Shown here: positions 1-12,055 of the stretch, piece by piece
Numbering within the stretch: the stretch's first letter is position 1
Layout: every line of letters starts with the position of its first letter
Assembly (NCBI GenBank): GCA_028023455.1
Contig: JAQFVV010012423.1
Location: 3,459,753-3,523,752 of the forward strand
Source: Epiperipatus broadwayi
Lineage: Eukaryota > Onychophora > Udeonychophora > Euonychophora > Peripatidae
Length of the DNA stretch: 64,000 nucleotides
Reading direction: 5' to 3'
Notes under the pieces: model-generated
What the model was told of the DNA's origin: nothing
Database searches by the model: none
The model's input: the letters and a program-made list of their open reading frames with translations, nothing else
Position numbers and translations under genes: made by a program

Positions 1-413
1 AAACTAGATCTAAACACTAACTCCAAAGTGTTTATGCAACAAGTTCCTATCAGTTTGCAAGCATGAATTTTTTAGACATGTAATGTCTTCAAACCCAGCC
101 TAACAAGCCAGATAGCTACATGGGTCTGATATCAGTTCAGTTTCACCACATAGTCAAAGCCTCTGTAATATATATCATTGCAAAAACCTTTAAAGGTACA
201 TTTATGAAAAACAAAAAGAAGTTATAAATCATGTAACTTGCTATCGCTTGCATTTATGATCAATAGATGGAGCTCTACCAAAACCACCATACAAATGTAT
301 TTTTGTTTACAATAGTCAAAAGAGTCAGAATTAATTATCTCTTTCATTGCCTCCACCTTCAGATAAGCTGATTTCAAGCTAATTTGCTATCATCAGTAAA
401 GGGTAGAGGTAAG
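1..413 (-). repeat. Retrozyme-like tandem repeat, unit 1
   Basis: First of two head-to-tail copies of a unit of about 410 bp; the next copy starts at 414 with the same AAACTAGAT beginning and follows it closely throughout. No reading frame is conserved. The minus strand carries a hammerhead-like motif near the right end (352-406). Noncoding units of this size in short tandem arrays with a type I hammerhead match what is described as animal retrozymes: non-autonomous elements copied through circular RNA, probably by PLE reverse transcriptase. The unit may continue beyond the left edge of the window. Confidence 0.75.
352..406 (-). ncRNA. Hammerhead ribozyme motif (type I), unit 1
   Basis: On the minus strand the order is: helix I 5' side, CTGATGA (390-396), helix II (AGC/GCU closing a 6-nt loop), GAAA (372-375), a short helix III, then C17 and the helix I 3' side TGAAGGTGG. 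Helix I pairs CUUUA with UGAAG (one G-U pair) and extends with CUAC/GUGG past one bulged C. Helix III has one mismatch. Predicted cleavage lies between 362 and 361. Core bases are intact; activity is inferred only. Confidence 0.65.
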
Positions 414-820
414 AAACTAGATTTAAACACTAACCCCAAGTGTTTATGCAACAAGTTCTGATCAGTTTGCAAGCATGAATTTTTCAAACACATAAATGTC
501 TTCAAACCGAGCCTAACAAGCCAGAAGACTACATGGGTCTGATATCAGTTCAGTTTCACCACATAGTCAAAGCCTCTGCAATGTATATCATTGCAAAAAC
601 CTTCAAAGGTACATTTATGAAAAACAAGTTATAAATCACGTAACTTGCTATCACTTGCATTTATGATCAATAGATGGAGCTCTACCAAAACCTCCGTACA
701 AGCATATTTTTGTTTACATAAATATCAAAAGAGTCAGAATTAACTATCCTTTTCATTGGATCCACCTTCAGATCAGCTGATTTCAAGCTAATGTGCAATC
801 ATCAGTGAAGGTAGGGGTCA
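414..820 (-). repeat. Retrozyme-like tandem repeat, unit 2
   Basis: Second direct copy of the unit beginning at 1. The distance between the predicted hammerhead cleavage points of units 1 and 2 (361/362 and 770/771) is 409 bp, which would be the monomer length. It contains the best-preserved hammerhead in the window (761-816). At 820/821 the repeat flips abruptly to an inverted copy. Its segment at about 690-715 preserves the uninterrupted form of the site that the LTR element invaded in the inverted copy. Confidence 0.75.
761..816 (-). ncRNA. Hammerhead ribozyme motif (type I), unit 2
   Basis: The best copy. On the minus strand CTGATGA is at 799-805 and GAAA at 781-784. Helix III is a perfect AUC-AGCU-GAU hairpin, followed by C17 and TGAAGGTGG. 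Helix I is nine uninterrupted pairs (CUACCUUCA with UGAAGGUGG extended by one more pair, one G-U included). Helix II is the weak part: two G-C pairs under U-U mismatches. Predicted cleavage is between 771 and 770. The arrangement (helix I open, II and III closed) is type I, the form known from PLEs and retrozymes. Confidence 0.75.
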
Positions 821-1203
821 TAAATGCAAGTGATAGGAAGTTATGTGATTTATAACTTGTTTTTTGTTTTTCAGAAATGTACATTTGAAGATTTTTGCAA
901 TGATATATATTGCAGAGACTTTGACTATGTGGTGAAACTGAACTGATGTCAGACCTATGTAGCTATCTGGCTTGTTAGGATGGGTTTGATGACATTACAT
1001 GTCTAAAAAATTCATGCTTGCAAACTGATAGGAACTTGTTGCATGAATGCTTGGAGTTAGTGTTTAAATCTAGTTTCTGACCACTACCCTTCACTGATGA
1101 TAGCAAATTATCTTGAAATAAGCTGATCTGAAGGTGGACCCTATGGAAGAGATACTTAATTTTGACTCTTTTGATGTTTATGTAAATAAAAATATACTTG
1201 TAA
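821..1203 (+). repeat. Inverted retrozyme-like copy, left part (interrupted by the LTR element)
   Basis: From 821 the sequence is the reverse complement of the unit at 1-413, and it runs across a monomer junction near 1075-1085, so it too derives from a tandem array. It stops at 1203 where the LTR element begins and resumes at 11964. The hammerhead at 1084-1137 is on the plus strand here. Confidence 0.75.
1084..1137 (+). ncRNA. Hammerhead ribozyme motif in the inverted copy
   Basis: Plus strand: CTACCCTTCA, CTGATGA (1094-1100), helix II region, GAAA (1115-1118), short helix III with AGCU loop, C17 at 1128, then TGAAGGTGG. Core bases are intact. Helix II is damaged (AGC against UCU) and helix III has one A-G mismatch, so this copy is probably weaker than unit 2. 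Predicted cleavage is between 1128 and 1129. Confidence 0.6.
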
Positions 1204-3930
1204 TGAAACAGTTAGATCGGAGAATCGATGTTATTTTCATGATTTTCCAAATTTTGGTATGGCAAACTTAGTACTAATTGTTATTTCCACACAATAAGGC
1301 TTTGTTCATCCAAGCCACGTAAAGTTAAATTGGTTGTTTCATGTTTTGTATAAATAATTGAATAAAATTTCTTGTATAAATATTGTAAATAGTAAGATAT
1401 ATATATTGTTTGTGTGTGCATGGTTTGTATATCAATACAAGATTCTTTAAAAAAAAAGAGGAGAGAAAGTGTCATTGCGTGAATAATTCTTTATCTTAAT
1501 CAGTTAAATATGTACAAATTCATAGAAAAATACTTGTACAAATTTATTTAAAAACCCTGATGAAAGGTTGCATTCCATTAAGCATTGATTTGACTATATT
1601 GTACAAAAGGAATGTATTAATTAATTGTTGCAAACAGAGTAAAATTGTTTGACCATCTTAGTAATTAAATCAATTGTTAGATTATTCGTAAAGCCATTTC
1701 CTAATAGAAAATGGGTTTCAGATAAATTGTTGAATTTTGTTATCTACAAAATGTTTGTATAAGTGGCATAATAGAGGGAAATTATCTTAAAACATTCCAA
1801 TGTACAGTGTGGGTAGCTGAAAGTGAATATTGCTGGAGGCCAGAAAATCAAAGGAGGCAGAGTCAAAAATGAAGTAATAAATAATCGAAAGAATTGTGGG
1901 GACTTTTACCATTTTGAACATTACATTTTTCTTCTTCTCTTTGCTGCCCTGAAAAAAAAAGTGCTGGAGAGCAAAATTAGAGGGTGGCCATATTAAGAAA
2001 TTACCGTGTAAACTTCAATAATGACAGGCTAAGTCCAGAAAGCTGATCTCTGTCCTGCCGATTAAACCTTCCTAGCCTGCTGAAATATCATGTCCCTGTG
2101 GTTCCAGTATTCTAATCTTGAATTTTGAAATCCATTATGTCATTATAAAGAATCAAAATGCGCACCTATGTTCTAAACAATCACCATTGCTAGGAAAGAG
2201 TCCAGATGAAGAAAGAATGGTAAATTTACTTTACATAAAATTTTTACTGTTTTTTAACTTTGGTCCCTTATTTAATTACAGTTATGTTTTGATCTTGCAC
2301 TAAATATGTTAAATATCTGTTGTTGTTTTTTGATAAAATGTCTACAGTAAACCTGTCAGAAAATTTCTCCTCCCCCTTTTATATTTCTTTTACTCTAGTA
2401 TTTAAATAGAAATATGTTAAACCTTTATATTTTATGATGACTTTAATAAATATTTTATTAATTATTATATACATTTCGGTTTAAATTAATGGCAATTGAT
2501 ATTTTTCAACTCGATTAAAGATATTTCAGTTTGCACTTAGATAATGATTATTATATTGAAAATAAATTTCATATGGAATAAATAATTGATTCTTTGTGTT
2601 TTGAGTTGGGGAATATCAATGTATGTATTACGTTTTTAATTAATGATGTTTTATTCTATGCCACTGGGTAGTTAATATTTAGAATCGATTTTATTTATTT
2701 GATTGCATATTTTCTTATACGAAGGAAAGGGAAAATGATAGTAAAAGGTAGTCATTATTGTTATTACTAGCTTCCGAACAGTCAGGAGGAGTGTGAGATT
2801 CAGAGTGTAATTGATTAATAGTTAAGCATACGATATTTTGGGCCTTACCGTTCAGTTTTAAATTACTTTGTCAGACAATTACATGGGAAAAGTTATGGAG
2901 GAATAAATGAAGTCTTATATATATTTATAAACTTATTTTGACCATTCATTACATGATGTTACTGGTTTAGTGCTACCTTCACTTCCCATAGCTTGATTCG
3001 GTGCCTCATCTGTGACTTCAAACAAGGGAGAAAGAAATTATTCCCTAGACTCACCTGAGGGTGTAAAGACTTGCTAAAGTGCAAGCTGCCCAGTCTTCCA
3101 TTAATGCACCACAAACTATTATCTTTGATTTATTATATTCATCTCTAATAGCAGCCAGTCACATCACTTCTATATTTTAAAATATAAGCTTATTTCCCAT
3201 CCCAGTAATACATGATGGTTTGATTTTTCTTTTAAAACCAACGAAGTTACTTTAGTTTAATAAGTATAATTTAGTCTAATAAGGATGAAACATTTGAAGT
3301 TTTATTTTACTCTGATTCTCATATATCTCGTATATAATTAAACATGTAAATTAATCAATTGTTTTAAGTTATGCTAGTGTTGTATTAGAGAAGTAATCAT
3401 TTGTGATATTGTCTACACTGGACATGGATACAATGGTTATAATGTCAACCCAGAAATATCAATGAAATGTTGTTCATCAATTATAATATTTTCCATTAAA
3501 GACTAGAAGTAAACTAATTGATATTGTATATAACAAGTTAGCTGTACTATGTGTGAATATTATTTAATAGCAATAGTAATTATTAAATATTTGTATAATC
3601 TATTTTCGCCTCTCTATTCATTAAAATAGTTATTTTACCGCCATTTGATTACTGTCTGTGTCGACAACCCAATAATATATATTGTATTGTTTGTTTACAG
3701 CATTGAGAGTACACCACACATTTATATATAAATTAGTCAGGGTTATATTGTTTATGTTTTCCACTGAGCAAGTTTAGGCAATACCGTGTACCATGAATTC
3801 TGTTATACATCGGTCATTTGTATGTGCAGTTTGGGTTTGAATTCAGTTTGGTTTCAGATTTAGTTCTGGAATCGGGCTGGGTTCGAAGTCGGTTTTGTGT
3901 ATAATTGATGGGTTGCAGTTGATCGGTACA
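1204..3930 (+). repeat. 5' LTR (about 2.73 kb)
   Basis: Aligns end to end with 9214-11963, with scattered substitutions and small indels. The edge is defined by loss of similarity outside TGAAACAG (1204) and GGTACA (3930). The length is exceptional for LTRs, which are commonly a few hundred bases. No long reading frame is shared by the two LTRs: the 60-odd-residue frames near 1281 and 9291 are chance openings at homologous places. Confidence 0.85.
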
Positions 3931-6900
3931 TCTAGGTTAAATTTTGGATGCCCTCCATGGTGCTCTGATGAAGAAATCTCCCACACCCTGTATAATAGAT
4001 AAGCGTAAATATTGAGTTATAGGGATATATTTTTTGTTCATACTGTTGAGATATAGTTTGCGTTATTAAATGAGCAGTTTTATAGCGATGTTTTGAAGTA
4101 AGTCAAATAGACTAATATATTCCCCTTGTCAAGTAGTTTTATTTAAATATATTATCCGCTAATATTGTTAAGAGAATATAGTGATACATTAAGTTTTTTT
4201 TTTTTTTGGAAAAAAAGGATATAATAAATAGGAAGTGACTTCAAAGTTTTTTTTCTCTGTTTTTTTTTTTTTAATGACAAATATAGTGAGTAATAGTTCC
4301 AAAGCAAGTGAAAATCTGTATTATGGGTTTTTTTTTTTTTTTTGTGGTCTATTTAATTCAAAATAAACAATTTGGATTTTCTACATCCTTTTAAAAGTTT
4401 TTTTTTTTTTTGTAACAGAACAAAATTGGATATATTTTCTTTTAGATAAAAGAGGTAGACATGCTTGTCAGGTTATAAATATTTAAATGTGTGTTTATAT
4501 ATACATGTTGAAACAGTAAGATTCATATTTGAATCTTAAGTTTCACCTTTTTCTATTGTCTCTCACTCACCGGTCTATCCCACCCAAATTTAAACTTTTT
4601 GGTATCAAATTGTGTGTGTGGCAATATTAAAAATGTATAATTCATGATAAACATGCACACATTTTGATCTCAAATTTACGGCAATAAATAAAGATAAATA
4701 ATATAATTTAGATTTCTTTTAGTTATAAAAAAATATATATTTTTAACCATTTATTTTAAATTGTAAAATCCATTATTTATTGCTTTGTTTAAATTTCATT
4801 TAATAATAATTTTAAAAATCTGATGTAATATTTAATTACAAGTAAAAATAATCGTTTGTTTCCCTTTTGTCTTTGAAATTTTAAAAGCATCGGTTGGTGA
4901 GAGATAATCGATTAATTAAAAAGAAAAATTCCCTAAAATCTAATTGCAAAAAACTAAATGTAAAATCTAAACATAAACAATAGGATGGCAGTTTTATCTA
5001 ATTAGAATTAACAAAAATGCATTGATTATCCTCAGGGCAGATTAAATGCAATCTAAAAATACACTAACAAAAATGTAAAGATAAGATCTAAGAAGAGAGG
5101 CCATCTTAGACTTTCTAGAAACAGGCAATTTAACTTTAGCTGTGCTCTCAATCAGTTTAGAGTCTCCAAGATATTAAATATTTTTTTGCCACAGTATGAC
5201 CGAGTAAAAGTGCCCAGATTATTCTCCACCTGGGGATGGCCTATCGGATGCCGAACCTTCCATTGCCCTTCATAAATTCAACCATGAAGATCTGTTGCCT
5301 AAAATAATGAGAAAGCTGCTGCTTCTGCTGTTAAATTAAATGAACCACCTAAACACAGGAAAGAACTGCTAATCATGAACAATTTGCTACTAACCAATGG
5401 AATCGGAAAACTTCTCATAAAATAGGTACCTGTGTTCAAATTCTCTAGAGTACTCTACTGATATGCTATAGCTCATTCTTCATACTACTTATATAACTTA
5501 TAAAATGTAAAATTATCATTTGTAAAACTAAAATTTAATTATTAATTTATTGTGTAAATTTTTCTAATAATCTAACTTACCTCACTCTATCTTTCTTGGG
5601 TATGTATTTCTAAAATCTACATTTTATCATATAATTATCACATGCTCATAATTTTCTAAGTTTAATTCTATGATCGCTTGAAACAGTGAATGTGTGTCAA
5701 ATTTTATTAATATTTACTTTCAAAAATAACTTAATTTTCATATAAATCGCTTCATTTATTGTAATGCAGGGGTCTACTACTTCACAAATGGCTGGCATAT
5801 TAGTTGTAGTAATCACCTAGTTTATATGTTTTATATTTATTAAATCTTAATTAATAATTCCATAAAATTTGCATTTCTTTGAGAGTTGCCAATGTTCTAT
5901 ATTAAATGTTGATAATGTAGGGCCGAGTTAGAAAATATATTTAAGTCTTGACAGGATGTTTAGAGATGCGATGACCCATTACAAGCTGTGAATATTCCAG
6001 ATTCTATAGGGTTGAAATTAACCCCAGTCTTCCTACACAAGCAGACAGAATAAATGCTCCCATAGGGCTTGACAACCATCATGCATCCAGCAGGCAATTT
6101 TGGCACGAACCTCTTGTCCCTGGTTATGCTTATGTGACACCTTACTTCTTTGGGCCTATGGCAAATGCCAGCCCATCATTCTTATAAACTCATTCACGGC
6201 TTTGCAGTTTCAATATACTGCCATTCCATATCGCCTTTCTAGCATACCACATGTTTTCTTTAACTAACTTTATTATTCTATGTATCACTCCGTCCCTGCA
6301 TTATCTTCATAATTCACTCTCAAATAAATGTTTGCCCTTAGTTATAAATAAATATTTTAATTAAATAAATATATGTCTGCCACTACTCTTATAAATTTTA
6401 CTTTAGACTCTTGCATTGCAAATGTATAAATCCCTCAAGGCATGCCTTAGAAATACTTGCTCGAGAATTTTAGAAAGCTAGATTATGCCTTCAAATAAAT
6501 GTAATTCTTTTGTAAACATTACAGTATCGGAAATACTGCTACTGAGGTCTTCACTATAAAATATGTCTAAATAAATAAATGTATTCTTTAATATATAATA
6601 GTATCGCAAATCCCGCTACTGAAACTTTAAATCTATAAAATATTATTAGTAAATGATTTTTTTTATTAAAATGCTTCAATAAATAATTTTAAACTATATG
6701 TCTGCAGTTACATTTTATTTATTTGATACCCATTCTATATAATATTTCCTCGATTATGTAAATATGAATGTTTAATTAATATTAGTGTGATTATTGGCTA
6801 ACTTGAAAATAAAATCATGAATCTCTTGCATATCCCTGACCACCGTGCCTAAAGAAATGTTTACTAATGTCACGTCATATGCATTGTTTTGTAGATTGTA

Positions 6901-7864
6901 TTGTGGAACCAATAAACTATGTTCAAAATTAGTACTATGGATGGCTTCACTACCTAGATGATGCTGCAGTTCTGTGTGGTGGTCAAATTTTGCACTATGT
7001 TAATGAGTCACACATTTTCTGACTGTTACAATGTTTAGTATGGAAACTTTCTCAAAGAAATTGCATAATAAATGTCAGTCGAGTAAAGTTTATTAACAGG
7101 AATTGGTTATATGCTTAGGTAAAGTAACCATTTAGGTTAAGTTTTGTTGTATATCACCAAACAGCCAGATGCAGTTGGCAAAATGTTTTAATGGTGTATA
7201 TACTTATGTTCTAGAAAATCGAAAGTTTAATTGATAGCACCGCAGAAGCTAGTGTTAATATTAATCAATGTTTTATTAAAACATGTTTTGAAGCAAATAA
7301 CTGTATTTAAATTACGTAATCAATATATATATTTGGGTGAGCAGTGGATTAAATGATCCATTGTCCACATTTTGCTGACTGGTGCCTTTCAAATAAATTT
7401 GTCAGCAAAAATGTTGTCCATGCAGCAGTAGCGAATGTTTTGTTAAAAAAAAAAGGGAAAAAGAAAAAGAGAGAATTGCTGACGGTATTATAAAATAGTA
7501 TGTATAGATATATTAATTATTAGTATGTTTTTTTTTTGTATATAGGACTGAGGAGAACAGTTTGAATCAGGTGAAATAAATTTTGTCCCATTTTATTAAT
7601 AGTTTAGATATGTTATCATATATAGAGAGAAAAAAGAAAAGGGGTTGGCTTATATAACAGATTTTAATCGGAGCATAGGTGAAAGAAAGAAAATGAGGCA
7701 TACAAACTGGATGAGAAAGGAGGAACTCGGTATCATGGCAGCTGGGGAAGATTTGGCACATAGGATCAGGGATCAGTATCTCTTATGAATCTATAAATAA
7801 AAATTTTCTCAAAGACCAAATTGACACACTAAAGTTATGCATACAGTTAAAAAAATTATATAAA
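3931..7864 (+). other. Interior of the long-LTR element, no recognisable coding
   Basis: Nearly 4 kb between the 5' LTR and gag with stops in all frames. It holds several T-tracts of 10 or more (4196-4208, 4260-4272, 4327-4342, 4399-4411) and two less A+T-rich patches (5080-5410, 5930-6250) without a protein I recognise. No convincing tRNA primer-binding site lies directly after 3930; the nearest TGG-starting candidate, TGGATGCCCTCC, begins about 15 bases in. Gag normally starts much closer to the 5' LTR, so this is either an unusually long leader or unrelated filler. Confidence 0.5.
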
Positions 7865-8824
7865 ATGGAAGAACTACAAGGGGAAAGTAAACCATCTGGA
7901 AGTAGTGCCAAATCATCAGACATATCAAGTGAACATGAGGTTGTTTTTAAAGAAAAGTTTGATGTAGGGAAAAATGGTAGACAATTAAAGAGGAACATCA
8001 AGCAGAGAAGTCACAATGATGATCGAAAATTTTATGTGATTCTCGAGGAAATGAGGGTGGATAGAAAACTGATGATGGCTATGGTGGAGTGGATGTTGAA
8101 CATTCAGGAAGGGTGTATGGGAATTAACCATAAGCCAGATTGAACAGAGGAGTCATATAGCAACACTAGGGAGGAAGATGTTCAAACCAGACCAAATGAG
8201 TGAAATTCAGAACAGGCAAGACAGTAAAGAAGGAAGAATGAGCCAGAAGCAGAAGTTAATAATGATGAATCAGATCTGCAAATTGAGAGACAGGATCAAG
8301 TTGAAGTACCAAAGGTGGCAGGGAAAACTGCTATCAAGGGAAATGAAATAAAATTACAGCAGACAACATAACCACAAATACGGATGGGTAATATACCATA
8401 TTATGGGTCGTCTATCCAAATTCAAATATTTAAAGGTGAGCCCGGGGAGAATCCAGCCATCCATTTAGATAGTATTAGAGAAGTTTTCTGCTTAGACCCA
8501 ATGGCCGAGAAGGAGAAAACAACTGTGACCAGCCATTATCTAAGGAAATTCACGAAAGCTTGGTGGACATTATTGAACAATCCACTGATCATGATTCAAG
8601 GCTATGAAAATGTCCTCCTAAAAAGATATTGGACTGAGGAGAGACAGGAGGGAATTTTACACAGACTCTCCAACCAGAAATATCATGAGAATAATAAACA
8701 GAGTTATGCAGCATTTTTCATTCACCAAGTGATAGTTCTTAAATCCTTGACTGCTTTCAAATACAGTGATCAACACATTATCTGGATTATTGTACATAAC
8801 CTACCCAATGGATACAACGAATGA
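7865..8824 (+). pseudogene. Broken gag of the long-LTR element
   Basis: Two open stretches, 7865-8143 (92 codons, charged, low complexity) and 8384-8824 (146 codons), separated by stops at 8142 and after. The second has a capsid-like signature of LTR-retrotransposon gag: a hydrophobic start with KGEPGENP, then HLDSIREVF, EKEKTTVTSHYL and a WW pair, helix-rich throughout. A degraded relative with EESSLAHLENLKKLF and EKEWITVT lies at 61868-62420, which supports a real protein family. No zinc knuckle is seen downstream before the 3' LTR. Gag packages element RNA in cytoplasmic particles; this copy cannot make an intact protein. Confidence 0.6.
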
Positions 8825-9200
8825 TGCTGGGAATATGCCCCATGTTATTCAAGAAAGCTATCCAACTTTTAAACCAGATAGATTATGGGGATTTGTCTCC
8901 AACAAGAAGAGAATGGGATCAAAGTCATTAAAATGCTAGACAATTAAAACCATATATACCTCCTGACCCAGGGAGATCATAGTGGGCACATGTGGTTCAG
9001 GGTACCTGTGTAAATGACCAGGATATTTTAAATATAATTTTACGAGTAACAAATAATGGATATTAATAAACTGATGCTTGATAAAATGTACCATTTTACG
9101 CCCATGTTCAGATTCAAATTCTCACCCAGACTGTACTCTGAAATCAAATAACTTTGTAAATTGATGCAGGTTCTGTAATATATGTGTAAACTTTTTTTTT

Positions 9201-9213
9201 AAGTGGGAAGAAA
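9201..9213 (+). promoter_or_regulatory. Polypurine tract of the long-LTR element
   Basis: AAGTGGGAAGAAA immediately precedes the TG of the 3' LTR. A purine run at this place primes plus-strand DNA synthesis in LTR elements. Only one T interrupts it, and it sits exactly at the LTR edge defined independently by LTR alignment. It fixes the element as plus-strand. Confidence 0.7.
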
Positions 9214-11963
9214 TGAAACAGTTAGATCAGAGAATCGATGTTAGTTTCATGATTTTCCAAATTTTGGTATGGCAAACTTAGTACTAACCATTATTCCCGC
9301 ACAATGAGGCTTTGTCCATCTAAGCCATGTAAAGCTAAACTGTTTGTTTGATGTTTTGTATAAATAACTGAATAAAATTTCTTGTATAAATATTGTAAAT
9401 AGTAAGTTATATATCGTTTGTGTGTGCGTGCTTTGTATATCAATACAAGATTATTTAAAAAAAGAGGGAGAGTAAGTTTCATTGTGCGAATAATTCTTTA
9501 TCTTAAACAGTTAAATATGTACAAATTCAAAGAAAAATACTTGTACAAATTTATTTAAAAACCCTGATCAAAGGTTGCATTCCATTAAGCATTGATTTGA
9601 CTATACTGTACAAAAGGAATGTATTAAATAATTGTTGCGAACAGAGTAAAATTGTTTGACCATCTTAGTAATTAAATCAATTGTTAGATTATTCATAAAG
9701 CCATTTCCTAATTGGAAATGGGTTTCAAATAAGTTGTTGAATCTTGTTATCTACAAAATGTTTGTATAAGTTGAAATGTAAGTGGTATAATAGAGGGAAG
9801 TTATCTTAAAGCATTCCAATGTACAGAGTAGATGAAAGTGAATATTGCTGGAGGCCAGAAAATCAAAGGAGGCAGAGTCCAAAATGAAGTAATAAATAAT
9901 TGAGAAAATAGTGGGGACTTTTACCAATTTGGACATTACATTTTTCTTCTTCTTTTCACCACCCTGAAAAAAAAGTGCTGGAAAGTGAAATTAGAGGGTG
10001 GACATATTAAGACGTTACCATGTAAACTTCAATAATGATGATCTAAGTCCAAAAAGCTAATCTCTGTCCTGCCAATTAAACCTTCCTAGCCTGCTGAAAT
10101 ATAATGTGCCTGTGGTTCCAGTTTCTAACCTTCATGTGCCTGTGGTTCCAGTTTTCTAATCTTCAATTTTGAAATCCATTATGTCGTTATAAAGAATCAA
10201 AATGTGCACCTATGTTCTAAACAATCACCATTGCTAGGAAAGAGTCCAGATGAAGAAAGAATGGTAAATTTACTTTACATAAAATTTTCACTGTCTTTTA
10301 ACTTCGGTCCTTATTTAATTATGGTTATGTTTTAATCTTGCACTAAATATGTTAATTTTTTTTTTGATAAAATGTCTACAATAAACCTGTCAGTAAATTT
10401 CTCCCTCCTTCTTTTATATTTCTTTTACTCTAGTCTTTAAATAGTAATTTGTTAAGCCTTTATATTTTATGATGACTTTTAATAAATATTTTATTATTAT
10501 ATACATTCCGGTTTAAATTAATGGCAATTGATATTTTTCAACTCGATTAAAGATATTTCAGATTGCACTTAGATAATGATTATTATATTGAATATAAATT
10601 CTGTATGGAATAAATAATTGATTCCTTGAGTTTCGAGTTGGGGGTATCGATGTATGTATTATGGTTTTAATTAATGATGTTTTATTCTATGCCACTGGGT
10701 AGTTAATATTTAGAATCGATTTTATTTATTTGATTGCATATTTTCTTATACGAAGGAAAGGGAAAATGATAGTAAAAGGTAGTCATTATTGTTATTAGTA
10801 GCTTCCGAACAGTCAGGAGGAGTATGAGATTCAGAGTGTAATTGATTAATAGTTAAGCATACGATCTTTTGGGCCTTACCGTTCAGTTTTAAATTACTTT
10901 GTCAGACAATTACATGGGAAAAGTTATGGAGGAATAAATGAAGTCTTATATATATTTATAAACTTATTTCGACCATTCATTACATGATGTTACTGGTTTA
11001 GTGCTACCTTCACTTCCCATAGCTTGATTCGGTGCCTCATCTGTGACTTCAAACAAGGGAGAAAGAAATTATTCCCTAGACTCACCTGAGGGTGTAAAGA
11101 CTTGCTAAAGTGCAAGCTGCCCAGTCTTCCCTTAATGCATCGCAAACTATTATCTTTGATTTATTATATTCATCTCTAATAGCAGCCAGTCACATCACTT
11201 CTATATTTTAAAATATAAGCTTATTTCCCAACCCCGTAATACGTGATGGTTTGATTTTTCTTTTAAAACCAACAAAGTTACTTTAGTTTAATAAGAATAA
11301 TTTAGTCTAATAAGGATGAAACATTTGAAGTTTTATTTTACTCTGACTCCCATATATCTTGTATATAATTAAAGACGTAAATCAATCAATTGTTTTAAAT
11401 TATGCAAGTGTTGTATTTAGAGAAGAAATCATTTGTAATATCATCTACATCGGGCATGGATACAATGGTTATAAAGTCAACCCAGAATTATCAATGAAAT
11501 GTTGTTTGTCAATTATAATATTTTCCATTGAAGACTAGAACTAAACTAATTGATATTGTATATAACAATTTAGCTGTACTGTATGTGAATATTATTTAAT
11601 AGCAATAGTAATTATTAAATATTTGCATAATCTATTTTTGCCTCTCTATTCATTAAAATAGTTATTTTACCACCATTTGATTACTGTCAGTGTTGACAAC
11701 CCAAGAATATATATTATATTGATCATTTACAGCATTGAGAGTACACCACACATTTATATATAAATTAGTCAGGGTTATATTGTTTATGTTTTCCACCGAG
11801 CTAGTTTAGGCAATACCATGTACCATGAATTCTGTTATACATCGGTCATTTGTACATTGGGTTTGTGTTTGAATTCAGTTTGGTTTCAGATTTAGTTCTG
11901 GAATCAGGCTGGGTTCGATGTCAGTTTCTGTGTATAATTGATGGGTTGCAGTTGACTGGTACA
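9214..11963 (+). repeat. 3' LTR (about 2.75 kb)
   Basis: Second LTR, matching 1204-3930 across its length. A visible difference is a tandem duplication of about 30 bp at 10104-10164 (ATGTGCCTGTGGTTCCAG appears twice) where the 5' LTR has one copy near 2090-2118. Differences between the LTRs must postdate insertion, so a count of them would date the element. Confidence 0.85.
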
Positions 11964-12040
11964 GTATGGAGGTTTTGGTAAAGCTCCATCTATTGATCAT
12001 AAATCCAAGCGATAGCAAGTTACGTGATTTATAACTTGTT
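11964..12040 (+). repeat. Inverted retrozyme-like copy, right part
   Basis: Resumes exactly where 1203 stopped: GTATGGAGGTTTTGG and on to TTATAACTTG match the reverse complement of units 1 and 2. Ends in a short (TA)n run at about 12041-12055, directly before the next LTR element. Confidence 0.75.
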
Positions 12041-12055
12041 TATATATATATATAT

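Larger units (their letters stand above)
1204..11963 (+). mobile_element. Long-LTR retrotransposon, non-autonomous (LARD-like), 10.76 kb
   Basis: Two long direct repeats (1204-3930 and 9214-11963) share both edges, starting TGAAACAG and ending GGTACA, the TG...CA form of LTRs. A purine-rich tract abuts the 3' LTR. The 5.28-kb interior has a recognisable broken gag but no visible protease, reverse transcriptase, RNase H or integrase, so it could move only with enzymes supplied in trans. Target-site duplication is GTAA on the left against GTAT on the right: four bases with one change, or three exact. The element splits a retrozyme copy; joining its flanks recreates the site seen uninterrupted at about 690-715. 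Confidence 0.8.

Noticed and set aside
1281-1475. 64-codon frame with a similar one at 9291-9482
   Set aside because: The two are at homologous places in the LTRs, but no motif is present and the start contexts differ; conservation reflects LTR identity.
3967-3980. CTGATGAAGAAAT, hammerhead-like core on the plus strand
   Set aside because: GAAA follows CTGATGA after only one base, leaving no room for helix II, and no helix I or III can be drawn.
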